A DNA stretch of 64,000 nucleotides, taken from positions 22,190,030 to 22,254,029 of the forward strand of contig NC_049986.1 of NCBI RefSeq assembly GCF_000003815.2, in the 5' to 3' direction. Each line of letters starts with the position of its first letter. Positions within the stretch are counted from its first letter, which is position 1. The DNA is from Branchiostoma floridae. Taxonomy: Eukaryota; Chordata; Leptocardii; Amphioxiformes; Branchiostomatidae. The position numbers were made by a program, and so were the translations under genes. The notes below the pieces were generated by a model. It saw only the letters and a program-made list of their open reading frames with translations. It was not told the DNA's origin and did not search any database. Positions 35,301 through 45,088 of the stretch are shown here, piece after piece.

Positions 35301-38300
35301 AAAACCAGTCGGAGCTTAATCTCTGCTTGGCTGATCATATGTCATTGACAATCACTAATGTGTGGCGTTGTGTGTGGCGTAACCGGTAGAGTGTAGTCCC
35401 GAGTTCGATACCCGCCGTGCCCCCGACGTTGTGCCTTTGGGAAACGCTCTTTACGAAACCTTTCTCACTTCACTCAGGTGTAAAAATGGGAACCTGACTT
35501 CGGTCGGAGAGCTCAAATACTTTTAAAAACTTTGCCTTCTGTCTGTACTTTGTATGTGGCACTATCAGAATAAGTTATTAAAACTTGAGTGCAGTGCCAC
35601 ATTGTCGTCGTCTGTCCGAAAGCAAATTTACAAAAAATGAAAATCACCTTTTATGTTCATTTATGTATCAGCATCTTCCCACATTCTGCCTCTATGACAT
35701 TTTAAGACATTCGGGAAAACTATTTTCCACCTTCAAAGAAAGTTTTACCTTTGAACCAGTTTTCTAAAGGTTGAAATAGTGAAAACTACATCTTGATAAA
35801 ATCAATCAGTACAAACCTGCATCACTTAAGTTCCTTTATTCTGTATGTATACTTCAGTTGTACAAAAATACGTTGTCAAATACATGGCACTTCAAGGCAT
35901 CATAGTCATCAATAGAATTCAGTTTGTATGACGTAGTCGCCTTTAACTTTGTTTATGCTGGATAACTTTATCATCAGCTACAGCTGTTGTGACTATTTAT
36001 TTCTGGAGCGTGAAGAATGTCAGGAATATAGTGACACAAGCGCTAGCTTTTTTACGATACAGAGGCTGGCACATTAAATGGGAATCGAACCAATGTTCTT
36101 TAACTATGTCACACTGGTGACGTGATGATATAAAACCACTACTTCTCCAATGCTAAAGAAAGCACTAAGTATATACAGTTCAATTCCATACCAGGTTTGC
36201 TCTCTCATCTATTCACAAGTCAAAGTCTGATAGGATTCATTGAAAGCTAAGTGCTTCTCTTGGCTTTTGAGTGCCCAAAACATACGACGAAGAAAACGAA
36301 AACTTTTGTTTATGCTTGATAAACTCTATCAGCAACAGTTGCTGTGACTATTCATTTTTGGAGCGCGAAATATCACAAAAATAGACACAAAGCTTTGTAA
36401 TGCTGGAACATCAAGTATGGGAATCGAACCAATGTCCTTCTAAAGGAGACTGGTGACATGGTGATATAAACTACCACTTCTGCAATGCTAAAGAAGTTAT
36501 TTACAGTTCAAAATGCCAAAACAGAATCGTTGTTCGTAATCATAGTCCAAATCCATGCCTGGTTTGCTCCCTCATCTATTCACAAGGCAAAGTCTGCGAG
36601 GTTTCATTAAAAGCTGTCCGACTGCTGCCCTTGGCTTTTGAGTGTCCCATACGAAAGCTATCAGCTCTGAAGTTCTTTAGTGCGACTTTTGGATTGACAT
36701 GTATATTGTCCTGTCGAAAGATAAGGCTCAGTGGGCTTCAATTATTCCGCAGTTATGTATGTTCCAATAAAAGAGTCATTGTCCAATCATGAAGTATTGA
36801 GTTCAAGGTAAATGTTGTGACCCTCGGCGTCGTCATTTTGGCAAGAGCCTTGATGGTGCGATGAGGCCTCGGTTGGTGGCACCTGTTTTGGTATCTCCGA
36901 TCGTCGTGGTCGTGAGGTGACGTTGGAGTTGACGTACGTGTGAATCCGAGGAAGAGGATCCGGAATCTCTTCTGCTTGAGTTGTCTCCAAGCCTCGCAGT
37001 TGTGATGAAATGTTGGAGTTGACGTATCTGTTTGTCCGTGGGAGAGGATCCGGAATATCTTCTGCTTGAGTTGTCTCCAAGCCTCGCAGTTGTGATGAAA
37101 TGTTGGAGTTGACGTATCTGTTTGTCCGTGGGAGAGGATCCGGAATCTCTTCTGCTTGAGTTGTCTCCAAGCCTCGCAGTTGTGATGAAATGTTGGAGTT
37201 GACGTATCTGTTTGTCCGTGGAAGTGGATCCGGAATATCTTCTGCTTGAAGCATCTCCGCACGTCGTGGTCGACATGAGACGTTGGAGTTGACGTATCTG
37301 TTTGTCCGTGGAAGTGGATCCGGGATCTCCTCTGTTTGAAGCATCTCCGCACGTCGTGGTCGACATGAGACGTTGGAGTTGACGTATCTGTTTGTCCGTG
37401 GAAGTGGATCCGGAATATCTTCTGCTTGAAGCATCTCTGCGCCTCGTGGTAGAGAGGAAACGTTGGAGTTGACGTATCTGTTTATCCGTGGGAGAGGATC
37501 CGGGATATCTTCTGCCTGGTGCATCCCCGAGCCGGAGTGGCGTGGTGGGCCGTTCAGGTCAAGGTAGATGTTGGGACCCGAGACGTCCTCATCTTCGTCC
37601 ACTGGCAAGCCTCGTGGGTCAGAGAAGGGCCTGCGCCGTGGCATAGAGGACATTCCTACACCTCGCTGTTGTGAGGAGGCGCTAGAGTTGCCATACGTGC
37701 GAGTCCGTGGAAGAGTGTCCGGGATCCTCTGTGCCTGAGACGTATCCGAGCCGCAGTGGCGTGATGGGCCGTTTAGGTCAAGGTAAATGTTAGGACTCGC
37801 GACGTCGTCCTTTCCTTTGTCCACTCTCAAGCCTCTGGGGTCAGATGAGGGCCTGTGTCCTCTCATACTGGCCAGTCCAGATCCCAAACCTTGTCGTGAG
37901 GAAACGTTGGAGTTGACGTATCTGTTGGTCCGAGGAAGTGGGTCCGGGATGTCTTCCGCTTGGGTCGTCCTCGGGCGTGGTGGGTAGTACGTGCCGCTGA
38001 AGTCGGCAGGCTCGTCGGGCCGTGGAGGTGGATCTGGGGCCTTCCCCACCCGTGCTATCCTCGGGCGCTGTGGTCGCGATGAGGCCATGGAGTTGTGGGG
38101 CCTGTTGGATTGTGAACAAGGATCCGGGATGGGCGTGGCACCTCTTGGTCCCGTCACGTCTGCGTCATACACGGGGTTTTCCAACCGCGTCGTTTCCGCG
38201 TACGGGGCAATGGGTGTGTCGTCCGGGATGTCATCATGTGTGTTGCGGGGAGGCAGAGGGTCCCCAGTCGCAGGGGCTGCGGCCTGTGGCTGCATGTTTT

Positions 38301-41300
38301 GCAGCGGTATGTTGATGGCGCCTGCAGCATTGCCACGTAAGTCGTCACGCTGAGGTCGCCGCTTCCTGTAGCACTTGCGGCACTTGTGCACTAACCTGTC
38401 CAGAACCAACGGACCCAGGATTGCGCAGATGATGCCGACGATTATCATCATCCAAGTCTTCCATTGTTCCTGATCAGTTGCCGGGGTTGTGCCGTCTTGC
38501 TGGGCGTTCCTGTCCGTTGTTTTGCCGATGCCTTCCGTTATCCTTCCGTTTGGGCGGGGAGGTTTTGACAAGGAGACTGCTGCCATGGCCGTGCGCCAAA
38601 AATGTTGTGGCTTACCAGCTGCTGGAGTGGAGCCGTCTTGCTGTGGATTCTTGCCCGTGGTTTTGGCCATCTTTTCTGTCATCTTTGCATTCCGCTGGGC
38701 AGGCTTTGTGGTGTAGACGGCAGGCATCACGGTGTGTTCGCTTTCCTGGCTTGACTTGGTCACCGGTAGATTCGCAAAGACTTTGCCCTCCGCAGACTGC
38801 ACGACGCACCGGAAACTGCCCTCCGACCAGCACCGGTAGGCCTGCTGACTCATGTGGAGGGTGGAGGTGGACTTGCCGATGTAGGGTAGGCCGGGGTCGT
38901 ATGTTGAGTGCGCCGTTCCTCCTCCAGGAGACTGGGTGGTGGGGAACTCGTGCTCCAAGCGTGTGGTTACTTCGCCACCACATGGGCCGAGTGTCTCTCT
39001 TTCTCCAATGGCCCTCCCACCAGGATCCAACCACCTGATCTCTGGCTGCTTCTCCCAGAAGACCTCACACACGAGAGTGGTTCCGTGACGTGACGTCATG
39101 GTGGTAGGTGACGGACAGGGCATCTCGTTCCTCGGTACGTCGGCAATCTCTCTCCCCGAGAGGCCAGGCGGGTAGCTGCACTGCGGCCCGTTGCTGTGCC
39201 AATTGTAGACACGACTTCCCAGGGACTCAAAGCTGCCCAGCGCGCAGGTGCAACGGAACGGATTATCTTGAAAATAGACAGACTTTCTGCTCATGGCAGA
39301 GAGTGAATCCTTGGTGATGGTCGATATCAGGTTGTTGTTGAGACGGATCATTTTTACAGTAGCGGATAACCCTTGTGGCCATTCGTTGCTCACAGACGAT
39401 AGCTTGTTGTGATCCAGGGAAAGAGTGTCTAGCCTAGAAAGACTGCTGAACGACTGCCCAGCGATGTGTGAGATGTGGTTGTAGCTCAGGTGCAGATACT
39501 TCAGGTTGGTCAGGCTTGCGAAGTGCCACTCTTCCACAGCACGAAGCCGGTTATATCTCAGGTCAAGATGCTCCAGCCGTACCAGTGGATCTAAGGCATT
39601 CTTCACGATTTCGTCAATTTCGTTCCAAGACAGCACAAGCCGTACAAGCTTGGTGATCCCTTCAAACCAGTTTCCAATGGCTTTGATCTTGTTCTTGCCC
39701 ATGGACAGTCCCCAGAGGTTGGGAGCGACAGAGAGTGTTCCACGCTCCATGGTCAAGATGTGCCCTGGCCCCAGTATTAGTAGATGAAGCTGATCAAGTT
39801 GGGGCAGGATTTTCAGCTTGCCGTTTCTGTCGGAGTGCCCCACCACGTGCAGCTTCTTCAGAGTGCCTGGAAGACACCCGAGCTGATTCTCATCGGTCTG
39901 CCCGGTCGTGTTGCACGTGGCGCAAGGTAGTTTATCGCGAAGGCGTCTTGCGTCGATCATAATGCCCCCAGGATTAGGGCAAGACCGCGTTTGCTTTATC
40001 TCACACAGAACAGGACAGGACGGACCGGTCTGAGATGGCTCAAACGCAAGGAGGAAGAGGATGAAATGGGACAAATTTAGGCCACCCATTTCAGTGTCTC
40101 TATGGCTCTCCGCAACACTACATATACAAGTCTAATATAAGAGATATTGTAGGATATACTACAGTCTCTGAATGAAGCTAAACCATGTCCTTTAGAGTTC
40201 TTGCCCAACACTGCTGTTCGCTCTGTATCCGCTTGGCGTCAGGCCGACGCCTTGCCTTTCCCCGCGCCCCCGCCAGGAGTCACGATGAAGCAACCTGAAA
40301 GATTAAAAGACTCATCATAAGATTTTGCCCGATAACATATTTCTGGACTATTTGATGTTGTTTTTATTCTTTTTCCTAGATTAAATTTATGAGACTACAA
40401 AAAAATCCTCTGTTCGAACTATATTTCATCTTATAGTTACCTTTCCTCTGTATCAGGTCTGGCATAGCTTTATGATTTGGGTGGTTCACTATATGTTTAT
40501 GTTATGTAAAGTTCTTTGTAAATATTGTAAATAAAAACAAAATCCTTATCCCTAGATAAGTACGTCACAAAGCATCACGACAGGTGAATACGCTTAAAGT
40601 GACGCGACGTACTAGTATGCTATGACTATTCTGATACACGTGAAAGGGTGACATTTCCCAATTCACCTCACCTCACCTCAGCCACTTACAAGACGGAAAT
40701 TAGCTACCCAGATAGTCGCCATCTTAAACTTTAATCTTATCATGATATATATATTTCGTAGGATTCGTGGCGTACCCTTTCCAATAAAACCTTTTAACAG
40801 AAGGACATCAATATCATTTACAAACATTCGTGAAAAAATATATAGTATATTGTCATCTATAAGTCTATAAAATAGCCACATTCTTATAAAGGCCGAGCTC
40901 ATTAAAAAAACGTAGCTGCGTCACAACGAACAAGGTGTTGTCGACAAATTTCATCAAATGCTTGTTTGCAACATTTTCGGAAAAGAGATTCGATAATGGT
41001 GTAAATGATATAAACATATCGGTGTGAAACATTGAGCAACAAAGGAAAACAATATCCAGAAAATTTCTAGGTGGTTAAGATAAATATTTTACACAAATAA
41101 GTTACCACTGGTCTATGAGAATATCTACACGAGCAACTCACTATGATAAGTGAAGAAGAAAAAAACTCACCTTGCAGTTACTTTCTGGCCAACCGATGAT
41201 TCCAAGCATCTTGTTCGGCATCGACAGACCGAATTTTTCTGTAACTCAACAAAAAGAGCAGCTCGCACACAGGAGCACGGCACAGCGTCTGACGTTTTCG

Positions 41301-42357
41301 GCGGAAGGGCAGCGAACTGTTTCCATTATGTATACAACATGTTCTTGCAGAAATGGTGGGCCAATCGGACGAAAGCTCTGCTCAACTGTATCATGCCTAT
41401 GGATAGCCTTTGTTAATATTCCGAGATCTCGGGTTGACTTAATACTAAGGGAAATGGCAAACCTCCTATTTACCACAAGGCAGCTTAACTTTAAATAGGT
41501 TTAATCATACGTTTTGACTTGTTGCTAACCCAAGGTTAACAGATATTACCAATATTTCGTGCTTTAAATGAACTTAATTAATATAAATTGAGGTTGATTA
41601 AAACGTAATAGTAAAAATGGCGGTTTCCCACTTTTTAGAATCGATGCTCAGATGTATGTCTATATAAAGATGTTCTTAAGCAGAGAAAGCGAAACGTTCT
41701 TGTTCAGATTTCAGATCAAGTTGCAAATCATCATTAAGTCAAAGTTTTACACGCATTGAAGAAGTGACCCAGCCTATGAAGACATGGATATTTACAAAGT
41801 TAATCACTCAATCGTCTGGAGCTGGCCGCAAAATGCATCAATATTACAGTGGAGGTGATAAAACTCATTGGCTGGGTTTGCACACTCGTTTTCGAGTCGA
41901 CCAATTGGACGAAAGGTATTCTATATTAAGATTCATGAAACGTAGTAATGTTTTGGATTGTCTTAATGTCAAGGAAAACCGACAATTTTCCTACTTTAGG
42001 TAACAAAAATGACCATAAGAGAATTCAACTTGGAATCAGAGGTTTAATCATACTTTCAAACTTGTTGCTTGCACAAGGTTGCCATAAAATGATATTGTGA
42101 CAATGATGTTCTTGTTTTTTCAATGCCCTTGATTTTTAATTGACTGGTTGAGTAAAATAGATAGAGGTGGATGAAATAGCAACAGTAATAGTAACGTTAG
42201 ATATCCACGTCAAAGGGAAGTGAGATATTATCACAATCTTCATCATTCTTATGCATATTGGATCATCTTCTAAAACATCATTATCTCGATTCAAACCAGT
42301 CATTTACACACACTGGGCGAATCTAAATAGATAGATAGATAGATAGATAGATAGATT

Positions 42358-42388
<31 letters not shown>

Positions 42389-44908
42389 TCAGGCAAAAAT
42401 AAATCGTTGTATTCTTTAGCTAGCGCGACCTTTTAATTCGACGATCAATAAATTCGCATCGGAAGGTCGTTCGTTGACAGCGTTACGTCGGCTCCAGCAG
42501 GTAGTGAATATTTACTGAGCTAATCACTCAATCGTCTGGAGCTGGCCGCAAAATACGTCATCACAGCGGAGGTAATCTTCTATGATTTCCCCGGAATTCC
42601 TTTGAAGGAGCAAAACTCGCGGAGGAGTCTTGAATATTCAAGATTATCACGTGTTGGAGCAAACAAGTCTTTAATTGTCTACCAGCTACTCGGTTTTTGT
42701 AAACGATCAGAATGATCCTGTCAATAAGAATTTTTTCTCACTTTTGACAGGATGTTACTTTGACAATAGCGTGAATAATGAAACCTCATGATCTAATCAA
42801 CCCTTTTCCTAATTAAACCCTGGGGTACAAGGATAAGACGTATGTACAATCTAGAACAAGAGGAATTAACTACTAAGTATCATAATGATTTAAAAAAATT
42901 GGATGTAAACCCCGATATCACCTTCCATGCCTAGCGCCGAAGGCGGTAGGTGTGGCAAGAAAGGTCATTTTCCTCATCATGCATATTGAGGAGTAAACTT
43001 TGCTGGTAGACTAGGTGGATTATCTTAACTTTACACAAAGAAACTGCGTACGCTTTACGTAGAGTGAAAAAGCACTAGCGACCCGGTTCTTTACGCGTTA
43101 CGGCAAATGTACTGATTATTAACTAAGTTTATTAGAGTTGACAGCCAGTCAATGGATTACGAAGACGAATATACTGTGATATCAAAAAAGGCTGATTAAG
43201 CCTTATGAAAAAGGCATTCAGACTATATTTTGCACTCTCCAAGCAGAGGTTGATGGGGGGGGGGGGGGGTCGTGACCTTTTTCTTATATGCTGTCTTATA
43301 TGCAGCTATAGTAGGGATACCTGACAAAAAATATGTGAAAAAGGTCACAGTTTTCCCTTTTGACCTCTGCTTGGAGAGTACTCTTTTATGTTTTGGTCTT
43401 TCCTCCATGCCATGAGCATTTCGTTTGCTTTTGCTATTTTATTCCACTACGTAGTAGATTGATCTAAAATCTCAGAGTGGCATCAAGTCACAGGGCTGTA
43501 CTGCTTTCGTTGCTGCTTTTGCCGTCATTCCTGCAAACACAGTGTATACTGTAAATGCAGAAACATGTGGTTTAATGTTCGCGATTTTCACGGTGGCCGC
43601 TTCACTGCGAATTTAAAACCAACACGAACATTTTTTTCCTAAGGCAGTTAAAGATACCTCGAACTCAAAACCACCGCGAAAAGTCCTCTTTCCCGCTACC
43701 GCGAAATTAAATCCCCGCAAACTTAAATGCATTTACAGTATCTCCAGGCAACGTCGAGGATCTGCATGGGGGGGGGGGGGTCCCGACAACGATTTACGTT
43801 AGATTCAAAACCCCCTACCTATTACGCTAAATCGAGGAAGGCAATTACGCTATATTTGATCGCCTCGCTACGAATTACATACATAAAATCGGTTTCCCTA
43901 CGAGTTCCGGGAAAAGATAGGCTGCTTACGCCTTACGGAAAAAGACCACGCAGACCCTCAACGTCGACCGAGCTCGTGTCAGAAGTAGTGACGTCACCAA
44001 AGCTGTGAAACCGAATGTACGGTAATCCAATTTTTGTTGTAATGGGGTTAAATAGTGTCGTTAACTTGCTTGCCTTTTTTTCAGATATACGCAGAAAAGC
44101 CGATAGCGATAGACAGTCGGCAGTTTGCGCCCGTGAACGCTGCACGAGCCAAACTCCATCTCGACCGAGTACTGGAGTCGGGTCTCCTCGGCAACGATCT
44201 GCGTGAGTCGGGTGTCATCGGCGGTGCTCGGGCCGTGGTCCTGACCGGACTGGAGGCGTTGCCAGGTGACGTCGCCATGTTGTTCCATGGCTACTGCGAT
44301 CACAGCGACGCGCCCTTCAAAAGCGCCGCCTATTTCTTCACTGTTCATTGCAGGTAAGGCTGCAGAAATGGTTCAGTTACAGTAGCAATGTCCAAGCAGA
44401 TCATATGGTGGAATAAAATAGGTTCATGAGCTGGCCAAAGAGTTTAGGCGGCCAAGGAGTGTCGAATTCGACACTCGCTGGTTGGCTACACTCCTTGTTC
44501 CACCGTAGAACTTAGCCTGAGTACCATTCTTCGTAGTGACCGCTGACTCAATCCTTTCGCTTGCTAACCATCCGTGGTTGCTAACCAGGCTACATAGAAT
44601 CTTCTTGGAGATTATCACAGTATGTAGTACATAAAGTTTTACATTGAATAACTACCATTATTTACAAATTTTATAAAAGTGCATCAAGATTTAGAAAACC
44701 TGCAAACAAACACCTATTTATTTTACATTTCAGCGATGAGATTGATCCAACGCTGCACTACAAGGAACAAGAGAGAAAAGTCCACCAAGAACTGAAGCGC
44801 GCCTGGCGGAATCTCCCGACAACGCACCTGGATCCGCTCCTGGGCAGGATCACCCCTCTGACGGCAGTGGTTACGCCCGAGAGGGACATGGAACTCTCCA
44901 ATGAATGA
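32333..44908 (+). CDS. TOR1AIP-like: LAP1/LULL1-like torsin activator with two luminal domains
   Basis: Homologue of torsin-1A-interacting proteins, which stimulate torsin ATPase from the nuclear envelope/ER membrane. Exons: 32333-32450, 32665-32793, 33124-33250, 33519-33632, 33828-34627, 34892-35085, 44085-44353 and 44734-44908, all in phase, about 641 aa. Residues 1-203 are charged and disordered, with RAQKKMKKKG near the start. A single TM lies at about 204-227. The C-terminal luminal domain has the LAP1 signature LEALPGDVAMLFHGYCDHSD and ends with LDPLLGRITPL; its Arg aligns with the human LAP1 arginine finger R563. The large exon 33828-34627 encodes a second, diverged copy of that domain without this last helix. 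An ATG at 32318 in the same frame is an alternative start. Exon 6 could start at 34889. The long seventh intron holds an assembly gap and a nested antisense gene. Confidence 0.85.
32581..32621. repeat. (ATGTT)n microsatellite
   Basis: About eight perfect ATGTT units in the first intron of the LAP1-like gene, about 45 bases before exon 2. Confidence 0.9.
32973..33108 (+). repeat. Second copy of the CCAGACCCTTGCGATTTAG repeat
   Basis: Shares long words with 5310-5490 (CGAATGGCAGC, CCAGACCCTTGCGATTTAG, AGCTCCTCGCAATTCAG, AGTAGTCGGCC, AAGACCTATG). It ends about 15 bases before the predicted acceptor of LAP1-like exon 3 (ATTCCAG, exon from 33124). That acceptor is poor in pyrimidines, perhaps because the repeat replaced the original tract. 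Confidence 0.65.
35183..35282. other. Assembly gap (100 N)
   Basis: Exactly 100 N, a conventional placeholder for a gap of unknown length. It lies in the long intron of the LAP1-like gene, 98 bases after exon 6. The distance and orientation of what follows therefore depend on scaffolding. The in-phase join of exon 6 to exon 7 and their continuous LAP1 homology support the order. Confidence 0.99.
35350..35510 (+). mobile_element. tRNA-derived SINE candidate
   Basis: TGGCGTAACCGGTAGAG resembles a pol III A box, and GAGTTCGATACCC about 30 bases later resembles a B box, as in tRNA-derived SINE heads. The following TGCCTTTGGGAAACGCTC and CTTCACTCAGGTGTAAAAATG form a non-tRNA body. I could not fold it into a sound tRNA, so it is not called a tRNA gene. 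Confidence 0.55.
35935..36665 (-). repeat. ~365-bp tandem duplication downstream of the LRR-Ig gene
   Basis: Two direct copies (about 35935-36290 and 36300-36665) share TTTATGCTKGATAA, GGGAATCGAACCAATGT, GGTTTGCTCYCTCATCTATTCACAAG and CTTGGCTTTTGAGTG. They lie 3' of the LRR-Ig gene and may be in its 3'UTR. Read on the minus strand, each copy has CATTGGTTCGATTCCC, which looks like a tRNA B box. The unit may therefore be SINE-derived. An AATAAA on the minus strand lies near 35833. Confidence 0.65.
36787..40089 (-). CDS. Single-exon LRR-Ig transmembrane receptor with tandem YVN tail motifs
   Basis: An uninterrupted 1100-codon frame on the strand opposite the LAP1-like gene, nested in its long intron. 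Signal peptide 1-22. A Cys-rich N-cap (about 25-59) precedes at least six LRRs (about 120-275; LVRLVLSWNEI, LEHLDLRYNRL, LKYLHLSYNHI). The LRR C-cap is NPFRCTCALGSF...C (276-325). One Ig-like domain follows (about 336-445, C341 and C428). A stalk contains two similar Thr/Lys-rich repeats (457-490, 504-537). One TM is at 545-565, then a stop-transfer KCRKCYRKRR. The 530-residue tail is proline-rich and has eight YVNSN words plus one YGN, and NIYLDLN/NIYLELN motifs. pYxN is the Grb2-type SH2 ligand, so tyrosine-phosphorylation signalling is inferred. Amphioxus has a large LRR-Ig repertoire in innate immunity and neural contexts; the ligand is unknown. The intronless frame could reflect retroposition. 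Confidence 0.9.
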   Translation of the reverse strand: MGGLNLSHFILFLLAFEPSQTGPSCPVLCEIKQTRSCPNPGGIMIDARRLRDKLPCATCNTTGQTDENQLGCLPGTLKKLHVVGHSDRNGKLKILPQLDQLHLLILGPGHILTMERGTLSVAPNLWGLSMGKNKIKAIGNWFEGITKLVRLVLSWNEIDEIVKNALDPLVRLEHLDLRYNRLRAVEEWHFASLTNLKYLHLSYNHISHIAGQSFSSLSRLDTLSLDHNKLSSVSNEWPQGLSATVKMIRLNNNLISTITKDSLSAMSRKSVYFQDNPFRCTCALGSFESLGSRVYNWHSNGPQCSYPPGLSGREIADVPRNEMPCPSPTTMTSRHGTTLVCEVFWEKQPEIRWLDPGGRAIGERETLGPCGGEVTTRLEHEFPTTQSPGGGTAHSTYDPGLPYIGKSTSTLHMSQQAYRCWSEGSFRCVVQSAEGKVFANLPVTKSSQESEHTVMPAVYTTKPAQRNAKMTEKMAKTTGKNPQQDGSTPAAGKPQHFWRTAMAAVSLSKPPRPNGRITEGIGKTTDRNAQQDGTTPATDQEQWKTWMMIIVGIICAILGPLVLDRLVHKCRKCYRKRRPQRDDLRGNAAGAINIPLQNMQPQAAAPATGDPLPPRNTHDDIPDDTPIAPYAETTRLENPVYDADVTGPRGATPIPDPCSQSNRPHNSMASSRPQRPRIARVGKAPDPPPRPDEPADFSGTYYPPRPRTTQAEDIPDPLPRTNRYVNSNVSSRQGLGSGLASMRGHRPSSDPRGLRVDKGKDDVASPNIYLDLNGPSRHCGSDTSQAQRIPDTLPRTRTYGNSSASSQQRGVGMSSMPRRRPFSDPRGLPVDEDEDVSGPNIYLDLNGPPRHSGSGMHQAEDIPDPLPRINRYVNSNVSSLPRGAEMLQAEDIPDPLPRTNRYVNSNVSCRPRRAEMLQTEEIPDPLPRTNRYVNSNVSCRPRRAEMLQAEDIPDPLPRTNRYVNSNISSQLRGLETTQAEEIPDPLPRTNRYVNSNISSQLRGLETTQAEDIPDPLPRTNRYVNSNISSQLRGLETTQAEEIPDPLPRIHTYVNSNVTSRPRRSEIPKQVPPTEASSHHQGSCQNDDAEGHNIYLELNTS
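36895..37515 (-). repeat. 90-bp coding minisatellite in the LRR-Ig tail
   Basis: GTTGGAGTTGACGTA recurs exactly every 90 bases at about 36922, 37012, 37102, 37192, 37282, 37372 and 37462. Each unit encodes 30 residues of the form IPDPLPRTNRYVNSN plus a variable 15-residue linker. Neighbouring units are nearly identical, so copy number has probably changed recently. Copies outside the array near 37900 and 37690 are older. Confidence 0.92.
42327..42389. repeat. (GATA)n microsatellite
   Basis: About 15 ATAG/GATA units with one GATT interruption, within the LAP1-like intron. Confidence 0.9.
43231..43379. mobile_element. Short hairpin element with ACTCTCCAAGCAGAGGT ends
   Basis: CTCTCCAAGCAGAGGT at the left pairs with ACCTCTGCTTGGAGAG at the right, and GTGACCTTTTTC pairs with GAAAAAGGTCAC inside. 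A poly-G run (about 43255-43269) lies in the left arm. The ends resemble, but differ from, the AATCTCCAAGCAG hAT-like family. Confidence 0.65.
43547..43740. mobile_element. MITE copy 3 of the TACTGTAAATGCA family
   Basis: It begins TACTGTAAATGCAGAAAC and ends ATGCATTTACAGTA, with interior CACCGCGAAAAGTCC and CCCGCTACCGCGAAATT as in the other copies. It lies 345 bases before exon 7 of the LAP1-like gene. Confidence 0.85.
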
Positions 44909-45088
44909 ATGAATGAAGGAAGGAAGGAAGGAAGGAAGGAAGGAAGGAAGGAAGGAAGGAAGGAAGGAGGGAAGGAGGGAAGGAAGGAAGGAAGGAATAA
45001 GCGAATAAATGAATGAATGAATGAATGAATGACTAAATAAATGAATGTATGAATGAATGAATGAATCAATCAATCAATCAATCAATCC
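44897..45088. repeat. GAAT/GAAG microsatellite that contains the LAP1-like stop codon
   Basis: AATGAATGAATGAAGG begins at the last codons of the LAP1-like gene and continues as (GAAG)n, (AATG)n and (AATC)n to about 45088. The final residues Asn-Glu and the TGA stop (44906-44908) are part of the repeat. Its length changes would mainly affect the 3'UTR. Confidence 0.9.

Larger units (their letters stand above)
40090..44084. other. Rest of the long LAP1-like intron, upstream of the LRR-Ig gene
   Basis: No coding sequence was recognised. The first kilobase should contain the promoter of the nested LRR-Ig gene. The stretch also holds a direct repeat of about 40 bases (TCACTCAATCGTCTGGAGCT, at about 41805 and 42525), a GATA microsatellite, a short hairpin element and a MITE copy, listed separately where supported. 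Confidence 0.5.

Noticed and set aside
35350-35430. tRNA gene
   Set aside because: A- and B-box-like words are present, but acceptor and anticodon stems do not pair; called a SINE candidate.
36040-36450. Pair of minus-strand tRNA genes suggested by GGTTCGATTCCC
   Set aside because: Only the B box is convincing. The T stem and acceptor stem do not pair, and the unit is part of a 365-bp duplication.
36753-37366. Two further minus-strand frames of 177-199 codons within the LRR-Ig tail
   Set aside because: The 90-bp repeat is free of stops in other frames too. The 1100-codon frame explains the region with signal peptide, LRR, Ig and TM.
36895-37515. CRISPR-like regular repeats
   Set aside because: Units are 90 bp, coding and contiguous without unique spacers, in an animal genome. 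No cas genes are present.
41764-42003. 79-codon plus-strand frame upstream of the LRR-Ig gene
   Set aside because: Part of it is a repeated block also found at 42520-42560. No similarity, splice signals or start context stood out.
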